NCBI RefSeq assembly: GCF_018860765.1
Contig: NZ_JAHKPV010000019.1
Span: forward strand, 1-64,000
DNA from: Marinobacter salexigens
GTDB lineage: Bacteria; Pseudomonadota; Gammaproteobacteria; Pseudomonadales; Oleiphilaceae
Direction: 5' to 3'
DNA length: 64,000 nt
The position numbers were made by a program, and so were the translations under genes. Below the pieces are notes generated by a model. That model saw nothing but the letters and a program-made list of their open reading frames with translations. It did not search any database and was not told the DNA's origin. Shown piece after piece: positions 30,236 to 39,694 of the stretch. How positions within the stretch are numbered: the first letter of the stretch is position 1; each line of letters opens with the position of its first letter.

Positions 30236-31162
30236 ATGACCACAGCATTTTTTTCTCACGATGACTGCATGAAACACGACATGGGGCCGGAGCATCCAGA
30301 AAGTCCCGCTCGTTTGGCGGCCATCATCAGCTATATAGCCGACACCGGTATTGCAGAAAAACTCGACTGGGTGCGCCCAGAAGAAATTACCCGCGACCAA
30401 CTATTAAGCGTGCACCCAGAAAGCTACCTGCAACAGCTCGACATGATGCAGCCCACTAGAGGGCGGGTGTTCACCGATCCGGATACCGCCATGATGCCCG
30501 ACACCCTACGCGCTGCAAGATTGTCTGCCGGCGCTAACATCCAAGCGGTGGATATGGTCATGAGCAGTCAAGTTACCAACGCCTTCATCTGCGCACGACC
30601 TCCAGGCCACCATGCCGAACGCACCAAATCGATGGGCTTTTGTTTTTATAACAACATAGCTCTTGCAGCCATGCGCGCGCTCAATTTTCATCATCTTGAC
30701 CGAGTGGCCATTATTGATTTTGATGTGCATCAAGGGAACGGCACTGTGGATATTGTGAGCGGAGATGAACGCATCTTGATGTGTTCAACCTTCCAGCACC
30801 CTTTATTTCCATACTCCCATGTACACCGGCAAGCCGATAATATCGTGAACATTCCCATTGAAGCCGGATGCTCTTCCGCAGAATACCGCAAGCAGGTAGA
30901 AGCCGGATGGATAAAACGCCTGAACGCTTTTAAGCCTCAGGTAATTTTGATATCCGCCGGATTTGACGCCCACCGATTGGATCCGATGGCTGAAGTGAAT
31001 CTGGAAACAGAGGATTACCGCTGGCTAACGGAGATGATGGCAGGCGTGGCGAATGAGCACAGCAACGACCGAATCATTTCCACTCTGGAAGGCGGCTATC
31101 ATTTAAAAGCGCTTGCCGAAAGCGTGAATGCCCACTTGGAAGTGCTGAGTTCGGTTTACTGA
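30236..31162 (+). CDS. Histone deacetylase superfamily amidohydrolase
   Basis: A 308-residue zinc-dependent deacetylase of the class II HDAC-like group (acetoin utilization / acetylpolyamine amidohydrolase relatives). Motifs: GPEHPESPARL near the start, RPPGHHAERTKSMGFCFYNN with the tandem active-site histidines, and IIDFDVHQGNGT with the zinc-ligand Asp and His; ISAGFDAHRLDP carries the next ligand, and LEGGYHLKAL the C-terminal signature. It may remove acetyl groups from lysine side chains or from small amines. Divergent from a protein acetyltransferase, so a writer-eraser pair is possible. No signal peptide; cytoplasmic. Confidence 0.9.
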   Translation: MTTAFFSHDDCMKHDMGPEHPESPARLAAIISYIADTGIAEKLDWVRPEEITRDQLLSVHPESYLQQLDMMQPTRGRVFTDPDTAMMPDTLRAARLSAGANIQAVDMVMSSQVTNAFICARPPGHHAERTKSMGFCFYNNIALAAMRALNFHHLDRVAIIDFDVHQGNGTVDIVSGDERILMCSTFQHPLFPYSHVHRQADNIVNIPIEAGCSSAEYRKQVEAGWIKRLNAFKPQVILISAGFDAHRLDPMAEVNLETEDYRWLTEMMAGVANEHSNDRIISTLEGGYHLKALAESVNAHLEVLSSVY

Positions 31163-31163
31163 G

Positions 31164-31194
31164 GTTTTGGGTTTAGAGCTCTCGCGCCCAAAAC
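31164..31194. terminator. Hairpin between the deacetylase gene and motY
   Basis: GTTTTGGG (31164-31171) and CCCAAAAC (31187-31194) form an 8-bp perfect stem directly between two converging stop codons, with the inner palindrome AGAGCTCT in the loop. No strong U-run, so a weak or Rho-assisted terminator. Confidence 0.45.
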
Positions 31195-32121
31195 TTAACC
31201 CGAAGTAAAGCCACCGTAGCCGTTAGCCTGCTGCATTCCGGGGCGATCACTCTCACGCTGCAAACGGATGGTAGTTCGCCGGTTGTCGGCAGGACGTCTA
31301 GATACAGGGTACCGGTCGCCGTGGGCCCTTACGGTGATTAGATCTGAATCTATCCCACGGCTTTTCAGATAGTCGGCAACCACATTGGCTCGTTCCTCAG
31401 ACAAGGCCCGGTTATCGATGCGGCTTCCAATTCTGTCGCTATGCCCGTCAACAAACACACGCTCCACCGTGGAATCCGCCATCAGGTAGGCCACAATGTT
31501 ATCAAGCAACTCCATATCGGCTGCAGACAAGCGCTTGCTGCCACTGGCAAACGCCACTCTCGAACGACTTATCTGATCGATATTCACCGGCAATAAATTC
31601 GCAGCGCACGCGCGATAGCGCTGGTATTGGCCGTTGAAATTAACATTAGACACCTGCACCCGAACGGGGCTGCCGTCGTACCAAGAGGCGCGGGTAACGG
31701 TAGGGCGCATGCCCTCCAACAGGCTTTGTGCAAGAATCACTGACTGCCGGGCTTTCAGAGACACCTGTCGACGCCCATCCGATACATCAACCACACCCAC
31801 AGACCTTGGAGCCACGCCTGGCCGCCATGCCGGTGCCTCAACAACTAGAGAACCTTGCCCAGGGCGCATCAAATTAAATTCGGACTCCAGGAAAAATGAC
31901 AAATCCTCACCTGCCCTGTGCCGGAACACGGCTCGCCCGAAGCCCGGAACCTCATGCACCAATGAGCACTCGAAAACGGATTCAGCAATATACCACTGGC
32001 TATTTGTGATTCCGGCGCCATAGCTTCCCGCCCAGCTTGCACTGGGCAAAAAGAGGCCTAATGCCAGCGTCCCTAGTCGGTACCGCATTTGCTTAGTGAA
32101 AACCTGTGTCATAACAGTCAT
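31195..32121 (-). CDS. motY: MotY-like flagellar stator-associated OmpA-family protein
   Basis: A MotY protein, which forms the T ring around the flagellar motor and holds the stators of polar sodium- or proton-driven flagella. A signal peptide (MRYRLGTLALGLFLPSASWA) is followed by the MotY-specific N-terminal domain and a C-terminal OmpA/MotB-like peptidoglycan-binding domain (about 190-300) with VFVDGHSDRIGSRIDNRALSE, cut short, and the tail RRTTIRL. The start may be the ATG at 32121 or the ATG at 32088 that opens the signal peptide directly; neither has a clear ribosome site. Next to pyrC and rnt, the same neighbours as in Pseudomonas. With two chemoreceptor genes here, it supports a motile cell. 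Confidence 0.88.
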   Translation of the reverse strand: MTVMTQVFTKQMRYRLGTLALGLFLPSASWAGSYGAGITNSQWYIAESVFECSLVHEVPGFGRAVFRHRAGEDLSFFLESEFNLMRPGQGSLVVEAPAWRPGVAPRSVGVVDVSDGRRQVSLKARQSVILAQSLLEGMRPTVTRASWYDGSPVRVQVSNVNFNGQYQRYRACAANLLPVNIDQISRSRVAFASGSKRLSAADMELLDNIVAYLMADSTVERVFVDGHSDRIGSRIDNRALSEERANVVADYLKSRGIDSDLITVRAHGDRYPVSRRPADNRRTTIRLQRESDRPGMQQANGYGGFTSG

Positions 32122-32321
32122 ACCGTTGTTTCACGGATGTTTCGTGGTTTCCATGCTTAACGGCACAGACCCGGCGTTCTTTAATCAAACACGGGAAAAA
32201 CAATCACCGGCACCTTCTGCTATAATCTGCCAAATTTTTAAGAGCCAAAGCACCTTCCAAAGTGAAGGCGCCTTCAACGCCTCTTATCCCAGTTATTAGA
32301 AAGTAATGCGGAATCCAGCCC

Positions 32322-33353
32322 ATGAACGAACAACTTACCCTTGTGCGCCCCGACGACTGGCACCTCCACGTTCGTGACGGCGAAGTGTTAGAAGACGTCG
32401 TGCCCGCAACGGCGGCCTGTTTTGGACGCGCGATCATCATGCCTAATCTTGTCCCACCCGTAACTAACGCCGCTGAAGCCTCAGCGTACCGGGATCGAAT
32501 CCTAGCAGCGGCCAAAGGCACGGGTTTCCGGCCCTTGATGGCACTCTATCTAACAGAATCTACAACCCGTCAGGACATTCTTGAGGCAAGCGCCGACGGT
32601 GTTGTGGCGGCTAAGCTTTACCCGGCAGGCGCTACCACTAACTCTGCATCGGGTGTGCAAGACATCCGCAATATCTATCCTGTACTTGAAACCATGGCAG
32701 AGTGCGGCATGCTGCTGCTTGTTCATGGCGAGGTGACCGATGCGGATATCGATATTTTTGACCGGGAGAAGGTCTTTCTCGAGCGAGTGCTTGCCCCCAC
32801 ACTGAAAGCCTTTCCCAGCCTTAAGGTTGTTCTTGAGCATATAACGACCGCTGATTCCGCAGAGTTTGTGCGGCATTATCAAGGCAACAACCTTGCTGCA
32901 ACGCTTACCCCCCAGCACCTGATGTATAACCGCAACCACATGTTAGTCGGTGGTATACGCCCCCACTTGTATTGCCTACCGATCCTCAAACGTAATCGAC
33001 ATCAACAAGCGTTAAGGGATGCGGTTGCAAGTGGCGATAAGAGATTCTTTCTAGGGACGGACTCCGCACCTCACTCGAAAGACAAAAAAGAGGCGGCATG
33101 CGGCTGTGCAGGCTGCTATTCCGCATACGGCGCGATTGGCTTGTACGCAGATATATTCGAAGAGCTGGGAATTATTGACCAACTGGAAGCTTTCGCCAGT
33201 TTTAACGGTGCGGATTTCTATGGTCTTCCGCGAAATACCGATACCATTACGCTGGTGAGAGAACCCTGGACCATGCCGGACGAATTACCACTGGCCGGTG
33301 GTACCATTGTTCCACTAAAAGCTGGCGAAACCATTAACTGGCGCCAAGCGTAA
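32322..33353 (+). CDS. pyrC: Dihydroorotase
   Basis: PyrC, type II dihydroorotase of pyrimidine synthesis, which closes carbamoyl-aspartate to dihydroorotate. The zinc-ligand HxH is in [16 protein letters not shown], the carbamylated lysine in [13 protein letters not shown], further histidines in LLVHGEV and LEHITT, and the catalytic Asp in LGTDSAPH. Length 343 fits E. coli PyrC (348). Start ATG 32322. It is divergent from motY and is followed closely by rnt on the same strand. A short inverted repeat CCTTC/GAAGG lies in its 5' region, but I do not claim an attenuator. Confidence 0.96.
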   Translation: MNEQLTLVRPDDWHLHVRDGEVLEDVVPATAACFGRAIIMPNLVPPVTNAAEASAYRDRILAAAKGTGFRPLMALYLTESTTRQDILEASADGVVAAKLYPAGATTNSASGVQDIRNIYPVLETMAECGMLLLVHGEVTDADIDIFDREKVFLERVLAPTLKAFPSLKVVLEHITTADSAEFVRHYQGNNLAATLTPQHLMYNRNHMLVGGIRPHLYCLPILKRNRHQQALRDAVASGDKRFFLGTDSAPHSKDKKEAACGCAGCYSAYGAIGLYADIFEELGIIDQLEAFASFNGADFYGLPRNTDTITLVREPWTMPDELPLAGGTIVPLKAGETINWRQA

Positions 33354-33394
33354 CTCACCCCGACTTATTGAAAACGGCCAAGACCGGAGCTTTA

Positions 33395-34054
33395 GTGACT
33401 GAAGAAAACCGACAATCGCACCCCATGTCCCGCAGATTTCGCGGCTTTTTACCCGTCGTTGTTGATGTAGAAACAGGCGGGTTTAATCCGGAACGTGATG
33501 CTCTGCTGGAAATAGCTGCGGTGATGCTCACCATGGACGAGGACGGTCGCTTACACCGCGCCGAAACGCATTTGCAACAGATTGACCCGTTCGAAGGCGC
33601 CAATCTTGAGCAATCCGCACTGGACTTCACGGGCATTGACCCGTGGAATCCGGAACGGGAGGCCGTTCCTGAGCGAGAAGGCCTTAGCGAGATCTTTCGC
33701 CCAATCCGCAAAGCGGTCAAAGCACACGATTGCAAACGTGCCGTGCTGGTGGGACACAACGCAACTTTCGACCACAATTTTGTATTTGCTGCGGCACAAC
33801 GAGCAGAGATTAACCGCAACCCGTTTCACCCCTTCTCTACCTTCGATACAGCAACCCTTGCTGGTCTGGCCTACGGCCATACAGTGCTCGCACAAGCCTG
33901 CAAGTTGGCTGGCATTCCGTTCAGCAATAAAGAAGCTCATTCAGCAGCTTATGATGCGGAAAAAACAGCCGACTTGTTTTGCGGCATTGTTAATCGCTGG
34001 TTGGATTTGGGCGGATTTCCGCCACCTTTTATGGTGGACGAGAGCGACCAATAA
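33395..34054 (+). CDS. rnt: Ribonuclease T
   Basis: RNase T, a DEDD-family 3'-to-5' exoribonuclease that trims the CCA end of tRNA and matures 23S and 5S rRNA. The catalytic acids are in VVDVETGGFNPE, in GHNATFDHNFV and in HSAAYDAEKTADLF. FRGFLPVVVDVETGG and SFDTATLAGLAYGHT-like segments match the pseudomonad enzyme. The start is uncertain: GTG 33395 with CCGGAG upstream is used (219 residues); ATG 33425 is a shorter alternative, and a TTG at 33368 a longer one. It follows pyrC by about 40 bp, and a strong terminator comes next. Confidence 0.94.
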   Translation: MTEENRQSHPMSRRFRGFLPVVVDVETGGFNPERDALLEIAAVMLTMDEDGRLHRAETHLQQIDPFEGANLEQSALDFTGIDPWNPEREAVPEREGLSEIFRPIRKAVKAHDCKRAVLVGHNATFDHNFVFAAAQRAEINRNPFHPFSTFDTATLAGLAYGHTVLAQACKLAGIPFSNKEAHSAAYDAEKTADLFCGIVNRWLDLGGFPPPFMVDESDQ

Positions 34055-34071
34055 CCTCACTTAGTACCCAC

Positions 34072-34098
34072 AAAAAAACCCGCTGTGCGGGTTTTTTT
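34072..34098. terminator. Strong bidirectional terminator
   Basis: AAAAAAACCCGC (34072-34083) and GCGGGTTTTTTT (34087-34098) make a perfect 12-bp dyad with a 3-nt loop (TGT), giving a GC stem plus U-run on both strands. It ends rnt on the plus strand and the fatty acyl reductase gene on the minus strand. Confidence 0.9.
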
Positions 34099-34124
34099 GT
34101 TTCATTGCTCTAACAGTACTTCGC

Positions 34125-36110
34125 TTACCAGTGGATGCCTCGCATCACTGCTGCGAATGCCACCTGCTCTGTAGACACCTTAGGCTTATCAGTAGGCTTG
34201 CCACCAGCAGCCTGAGCCGAGTCAGGGAACATGCGGTAGCCCGTGTTCATAACAATCTCGCCCACCTTCGGTGCCAGAGCGTGCAGCACCTGTGCTGTAA
34301 TACCAAGACGCGTAGCAACGCGCTTGGGGCGATCAATGATTGAGTTAGTCACCAAGTCGGCGGCCTCTTCCGGCGAAAGAGTTGGCACGGAATCGTAGAT
34401 CTTGGTGGGTGCAATCATCGGAGTTTTCACCAACGGCATATTGATGGTGGTAAAGGTTACGTTCCGATCCGACCACTCAGACGCAGCACACCGGCTAAAC
34501 GCATCCAACGCCGATTTAGACGCCACATAGGCCGAGAACCGGGGCGCGTTGGTCAGTACACCAATGGATGAAATATTAACCACATGCCCACGCCGACGCT
34601 CCAACATAGAAGGCGCAAAGCCCATGATTAGGCGCACTGAACCGAAGTAGTTGAGCTGCATAGTGCGCTCAAAATCGTGGAAGCGATCAAAAGACAATGA
34701 CAGTGAACGGCGGATTGAGCGGCCTGCATTATTCACCAACACGTCTACATGCCCGTGATTATCCAGAACGGTTTTCACAAACCGGTCGCAATCGTCCATA
34801 TCGGAGAAGTCGCACTGATAGGCGTGCACATTACCGCCTCTTGCTTCCAAAGATGCACTCACCTCATCTAACGTTTCTTTTGTGCGAGCACCAATCACCA
34901 ATATTGCGCCAGCGTCTGCAAGCTTTTCAGCCGTTGCCAGGCCAATACCAGAAGTAGCACCGGTTATTACACACACCTTGCCGCTAACTGTTCCCTTTAA
35001 CGTGCGATCTTTGAACAGATCTGGGTCAAGATTGCGCTCCCAGAAATCCCAAATCACCGGCGCATAACGCTCAAGGCGGGGCACCTCAATACCCGTTCCT
35101 TTGAGCGCCCTCTCGGTTTCACGGGCATCAAAGCGCGTGGGGTAATTAATAAAGGACATCACGGAGCGTGGAATACCCAGATCATCGAGCACTGCACTGG
35201 TGATCTGCTTAACTGGTGGCAGGTTTTTCAAACTTTGACGGATAAATGGGGGAATAAACCCAAACATGCGGGAATCAATACGCATACCCATTTTGGGTGC
35301 ATGACCCGCCTCGCAGAAAATATTGAGAATCTCGCCAACTTTATATGGGTCGGTATCCACAAGGTGGAAGCAATTTCCGTCTTCGCCTTCAAGGTGAGCA
35401 ATGTGATCCATTGCATTCACCACAAAATCGACAGGAACAACGTTCAGCCGACCGCCTTCAACACCAATTGTCGGCACCCACTGAGGCAGAGTACGACGAA
35501 TTTTCTGAATCAACTTGAAGAAATAGTAAGGACCGTCAATCTTGTCCATTTCTCCGGTTTCTGAATGGCCAATCACCATGCCCGGCCGATAGATACGGAA
35601 GGGCACCTTGCACTCTTCACGCACTACCTTCTCGGATTCGTGCTTGGTCATTAAGTACGGGTGATCCAGCTTCTCCGCTTCTTCAAACATGTCTTCGCGG
35701 AAAATACCCTTAAACAGACCTGCTGCAGCGATAGAAGAAACATGGTGGAAATGTTTTGCTTTCATGGCTGCAGCAGCATTCACTGCAGACCGGGTGCCTT
35801 CGATGTTCGTGGCCTGCTGCGCTTCTTCATCGACGCCCATGTCGTAGACAGCCGCGAGATGGAAAAAGTGGTCCACTTTTCCTGCCAAGGCTTTAAGGGT
35901 TTTGGCATCAATGCCCAGGTTCTTGCTCGTGAGGTCGCCAATAACAGCCTTTACACGAGACTCATCGACACCCCAGCTTTCTCTGAGCGCATCAAGCTTA
36001 CCTTGAGACTGCTCTCTTACAAGCAGATGCACGGTACCGCCACGCGCCAGCAGTTTTTCCACTAGAAAACGACCAATAAAACCAGTACCACCGGTCAGGA
36101 AATAATTCAT
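34125..36110 (-). CDS. Fatty acyl-CoA/acyl-ACP reductase (alcohol-forming, two SDR domains)
   Basis: A 661-residue two-domain reductase very like the fatty acyl reductase of Marinobacter, which takes long-chain acyl-CoA or acyl-ACP to the fatty alcohol with NADPH. The N-terminal domain (about 1-370) has the nucleotide motif FLTGGTGFIGRFLVEKL and the YLMTKHESEK catalytic pair; the C-terminal classical SDR domain (about 378-640) has VCVITGATSGIGLATAEKL, NNAGRSIRR and YVASKSALDAF. Thus aldehyde and alcohol steps can be made by one chain. Fatty alcohol feeds wax-ester synthesis, a storage trait of this genus. It has its own promoter region (373-bp gap) and a strong terminator. No wax-ester synthase gene is in the window. 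Confidence 0.93.
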   Translation of the reverse strand: MNYFLTGGTGFIGRFLVEKLLARGGTVHLLVREQSQGKLDALRESWGVDESRVKAVIGDLTSKNLGIDAKTLKALAGKVDHFFHLAAVYDMGVDEEAQQATNIEGTRSAVNAAAAMKAKHFHHVSSIAAAGLFKGIFREDMFEEAEKLDHPYLMTKHESEKVVREECKVPFRIYRPGMVIGHSETGEMDKIDGPYYFFKLIQKIRRTLPQWVPTIGVEGGRLNVVPVDFVVNAMDHIAHLEGEDGNCFHLVDTDPYKVGEILNIFCEAGHAPKMGMRIDSRMFGFIPPFIRQSLKNLPPVKQITSAVLDDLGIPRSVMSFINYPTRFDARETERALKGTGIEVPRLERYAPVIWDFWERNLDPDLFKDRTLKGTVSGKVCVITGATSGIGLATAEKLADAGAILVIGARTKETLDEVSASLEARGGNVHAYQCDFSDMDDCDRFVKTVLDNHGHVDVLVNNAGRSIRRSLSLSFDRFHDFERTMQLNYFGSVRLIMGFAPSMLERRRGHVVNISSIGVLTNAPRFSAYVASKSALDAFSRCAASEWSDRNVTFTTINMPLVKTPMIAPTKIYDSVPTLSPEEAADLVTNSIIDRPKRVATRLGITAQVLHALAPKVGEIVMNTGYRMFPDSAQAAGGKPTDKPKVSTEQVAFAAVMRGIHW

Positions 36111-36269
36111 TGATAATCCACCCTGCTTGTTGCTCTATTGTTGTCTATCCATGCCGACCACCTTAGACCAAAGTCTTACGGCAACCCATAACGGACGGCA
36201 TTGTACTTAATTGCAACCTTCATGTATCGGAATTAGTTAGAACTTTCGCCCTGCAACCCATTGTTTTTG

Positions 36270-36287
36270 TTAGAGCTATTACTCTAA
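36270..36287. repeat. Short inverted repeat in the acyl reductase promoter gap
   Basis: The gap 36111-36483 holds no gene I can support. TTAGAG-CTATTA-CTCTAA (36270-36287) is a perfect 6-bp dyad, about 160 bp upstream of the reductase start. It is a possible regulator site; I could match it to no known motif and saw no FadR or PsrA consensus. Confidence 0.3.
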
Positions 36288-36483
36288 AATCGTTTTGGGC
36301 GACTGTATTTTTACCCGACACAACGCAATTTAGACTAGCACAGTAATTCGCCCGTGCCTCACCTCAAATGTGAATTACGGCAAAGCAATGAAACAACCCG
36401 CCAGCAATGCGATAATCCGGAACTTGTAGCCTATTCAGGCGTCAAAACGTCCTCCAGTTCAAACGATACCCGGAAAACCTAGA

Positions 36484-36783
36484 ATGCAGAAAGATAACCC
36501 GAACACTGATCGCTATATCACCATTGCCCGCGCCTGCTTGAAAGCTATCAACGACACAGCATCAGATTCCGGAAGCAGGGAACAGAAAATTCAAGCGGTT
36601 TATCAAGCCATAGACAGCGCCTTTCAATCTGAGTTTGCGGATTACCGCCAGTCTGTCGCTATTATGGCGTCTGTACTTGAGCGCATTGCCTCTGGCGAAC
36701 TTGATGCTGAAAAAGCGGCAGATCTCGCCCGAAAAACCCTCGATCAACAGCCGAAAGAAACACGCAATTCAAAGGCGCACTGA
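36484..36783 (+). CDS. Hypothetical protein, 99 residues
   Basis: Not recognised. A small, soluble, probably helical protein; no signal peptide, membrane segment, cysteine cluster or known motif. It contains two regular helical stretches (IARACLKAINDT and VYQAIDSAFQSEF) and ends in a charged tail rich in Glu, Lys and Gln. It has its own ATG close to the divergent gap with the acyl reductase and lies 58 bp before the M16 protease gene on the same strand, so it could be the first gene of a short operon with it. Codon use looks like that of its neighbours, which supports it being real. Confidence 0.6.
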   Translation: MQKDNPNTDRYITIARACLKAINDTASDSGSREQKIQAVYQAIDSAFQSEFADYRQSVAIMASVLERIASGELDAEKAADLARKTLDQQPKETRNSKAH

Positions 36784-36841
36784 GCATTAGCCAGTGTCGC
36801 ACCTCAACTTTTCAGGCTCCCAAACGGATACGAGAGGCCCT

Positions 36842-39694
36842 ATGTCTATAAGTTCGCCCAAGAACCTTGTTACACAGTTGCTAGCCACAAAAGTGTTTGC
36901 GCTACTGGTATTGTTCCTCGCCAGCACTTTTTCCGTGGCGGCACAGACTCCAGATAAGAGCCCGAACGACAACAACGAATACAGGTTCATAGAACTGAAT
37001 AATGGCTTGCGCGCTATTCTCGTATCGGATAAAAGCGCGGACAAAGCTGCAGCTTCCATGAATGTGGCCGTTGGCAGTGGTGATGACCCGAAAGAGCGGG
37101 AAGGCATCTCGCACTTTCTGGAACACATGTTGTTTTTGGGCACTGAAAAGTATCCTGAGCCCGGAGAGTACCAGCAGTTCATCAAAAGCCACGGCGGCAG
37201 CCACAATGCCTTCACAGCGTTTCGAAACACTAACTACTTCTTTGATATTCAGGCTAACTATCTCGAAGCAGCACTGGACCGCTTTGCCCAGCAGTTTGCC
37301 GCACCACTGTTTACCGCCGAACTGGTAGACCGGGAACGTAATGCTGTTCATTCAGAGTTCAGTGCGAAACAAAAAGAGGATGGCCGTCGTTTTTATTCAG
37401 TCAAAAAAGCCACTAGCAACCCTGAACACGCGTTTCATCAGTTTGCTGTAGGCAACCTAACTACATTGGAAAATACCGAAGCGAATCCACTTCGGCCCGA
37501 CCTGATCGAGTTCTGGAAAACCCATTATTCCGCCAACCTGATGACGCTAGCCGTTTATGGCCCCCAGACGCTGAACACACTTGAATCGATGGTACGCGCG
37601 CGTTTTGAGGCCATAGAGAACCGTAATCTAAAACCCAGGGTTCACAGCGCGAGCCTACTTGAAGACCATAAACTGCCTGCAAAGGTAACTGCTGAAGCCA
37701 TCAAAGATGTTCGCAGTTTGTCACTGTCGTTTCCCATTCCATCCCAGAAGGAAAACTACCGCACGAAACCTGCCAGCTACCTAGCAAACCTGCTTGGTCA
37801 TGAGGGGCCGGGAAGCCTATTCGATGTGCTCAAAAGAAACGGTTTGGCTGATAGCCTCTCTGCAGGCCTTGGAATGGATACCGGCGAAAACGCCACATTG
37901 GACATCAGCATTGCGCTCACCCCAGAGGGCCTCGACAGGCATGAGGAGATTCTGCCTCTGGTGTTCCAATACATCGGCATTATCCGTGAACAGGGCATCA
38001 GCCAACAGCGCTTTAAGGAAATGCAGCAGTTGGCGCAAATTGACTTTCGCTTTCGTGAGCAAAGTGAACCTATGCACGAGGCCATGCGGCTATCCAGCCA
38101 GCTTCAGGATTATCCCGCTGACGACATTCTCAGCGCGCCTTGGTTGATGGAGCGCTATGCGCCAGAACAGTACAAGGCCATTCTTTCCCGGTTAACGCCG
38201 GATAATCTAATGGCCTACTTACTGGCGCCACAGCCTGAACTGACAAACCCAGAATATACTCAATGGTATGAAACGCCCTGGCAACTTGAACCCTTGAACG
38301 CAGAGCTACTCCAAAACAATGCGTCCAGCGCATTGAGTGAAGCGCTTCGGCTTCCACTACCCAACCCGTTTGTGCCTGAAAACCTTGCTATGGTTTCAGG
38401 CAAAACCATGAGCAAACCCGAGCGTTTGGGCAACCAGGACGGCATTGCGATTTGGTTTGCCCGGGATACCCGTTTCAATACGCCCAAGGCCAACGTGTTC
38501 TTCAGCTTACGCACCCCAGCTGTCCAGGTTTCCGCCCGCAGCCACGTGCTCACACGTCTACTGGTGGACAACATCAACAACAACCTGAATGCCTGGGCTT
38601 ATTCAGCCCGCCTAGCCGGGCTGGATTACAGCATTTATCCTCACCTGCGTGGCATCACCGTGCGTGTAGGCGGATACAGCGACAAACTCCACACGCTGAT
38701 GAACCGTATTCTTATGCAGGTAGCAACGCCGGAGGTTAGCCAGCAGCGGTTTGATATTGCTCGGCAGAATCTTATAGACAGCCTGCAAAACAAAGCGAAA
38801 GATCGCCCAGTGGCTCAGACCTCGGAATTCATTCAGTCGGCCTTGTTGGAAGACACCTGGAGTACCGAAGAAAAGCTTCAAGCAGCCAAAGAAGTGACCT
38901 TCGAAGAGCTTATGTCTTTTGCGGATGCGTTACTTTCAGAAGTAGACCCGGTGCTGTTGGCCCACGGCAATATTACAGAAGCCTACGCCCTCAATCTTGC
39001 CCAACAAGTTGACGCAATCGTATTGGGCAAGAGTGAAATTGTAGAGGTTGAACGCAGCCGCATGCGGAAGCTACCAGCCAACGAGACGCTGGTATCCTTG
39101 GATGTAGAGCACCCGGATACCGGTTACACGCTCTACACCCAAGGTAAAGACACCGGCTTTGACGAACGCGCCCGCTTCCGCCTACTGGCCCAAATAATAA
39201 GTAGCCCGTTTTACGAAGAGATCAGAACCACCCGCCAGCTTGGCTACATTGTTTACGCCACACCGTTTGAAATGCTGGAGACTCCGGCACTGGGCTTTGT
39301 AGTGCAATCACCGACCGCAAGCCAGAACGACATTGACCAAGCGGTTCGAGAGTTCTCAGAAGGTTTTGATAAAACTCTCAGTACCCTAGACGAAAAACGG
39401 CTGAATCGTGAAAAACAGGCGGTAATCAGCAAAATTCTGGAGCAAGACCGCCAGTTGGGCGAGATATCAGGGCGCTACTGGCGCGAGATTGACCGTGGCT
39501 CTGATAACTTTGATTCCCGCGAGCAACTCGCAAAAGCTGTTAAAACCGTCAGCTTGGAAGAACTAAAAGCCACCTTTGAAAGCGCTGTGGTAAACAGAGA
39601 TAGAGCTCTGCGCGTAGTAACCGGAGGCGATGGGTTGAGTGCGTATGAAGCTCGCGCTCTAACCCTTCAACAGCCCCCCGTTACTTCAAGGTAA
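36842..39694 (+). CDS. Periplasmic M16 zinc metalloprotease (insulinase / protease III family)
   Basis: A 950-residue M16A peptidase of the pitrilysin (Ptr) type. A signal peptide ends near SVAAQ (residue 35). The inverted zinc motif HxxEH is at residues 91-95 (SHFLEHMLFLGTEKYP), with the third ligand glutamate expected near RERNAVHSEFSAK (about 165-175). The four-domain inactive-repeat layout follows, with a conserved TRQLGYIVYA in the C-terminal half. Its role is degradation of peptides in the periplasm. ATG 36842 with GAGAGG upstream is chosen; a GTG at 36794 would add a region unlike a signal peptide. The last 14 bp overlap the glycosyltransferase gene on the other strand. Confidence 0.92.
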   Translation: MSISSPKNLVTQLLATKVFALLVLFLASTFSVAAQTPDKSPNDNNEYRFIELNNGLRAILVSDKSADKAAASMNVAVGSGDDPKEREGISHFLEHMLFLGTEKYPEPGEYQQFIKSHGGSHNAFTAFRNTNYFFDIQANYLEAALDRFAQQFAAPLFTAELVDRERNAVHSEFSAKQKEDGRRFYSVKKATSNPEHAFHQFAVGNLTTLENTEANPLRPDLIEFWKTHYSANLMTLAVYGPQTLNTLESMVRARFEAIENRNLKPRVHSASLLEDHKLPAKVTAEAIKDVRSLSLSFPIPSQKENYRTKPASYLANLLGHEGPGSLFDVLKRNGLADSLSAGLGMDTGENATLDISIALTPEGLDRHEEILPLVFQYIGIIREQGISQQRFKEMQQLAQIDFRFREQSEPMHEAMRLSSQLQDYPADDILSAPWLMERYAPEQYKAILSRLTPDNLMAYLLAPQPELTNPEYTQWYETPWQLEPLNAELLQNNASSALSEALRLPLPNPFVPENLAMVSGKTMSKPERLGNQDGIAIWFARDTRFNTPKANVFFSLRTPAVQVSARSHVLTRLLVDNINNNLNAWAYSARLAGLDYSIYPHLRGITVRVGGYSDKLHTLMNRILMQVATPEVSQQRFDIARQNLIDSLQNKAKDRPVAQTSEFIQSALLEDTWSTEEKLQAAKEVTFEELMSFADALLSEVDPVLLAHGNITEAYALNLAQQVDAIVLGKSEIVEVERSRMRKLPANETLVSLDVEHPDTGYTLYTQGKDTGFDERARFRLLAQIISSPFYEEIRTTRQLGYIVYATPFEMLETPALGFVVQSPTASQNDIDQAVREFSEGFDKTLSTLDEKRLNREKQAVISKILEQDRQLGEISGRYWREIDRGSDNFDSREQLAKAVKTVSLEELKATFESAVVNRDRALRVVTGGDGLSAYEARALTLQQPPVTSR

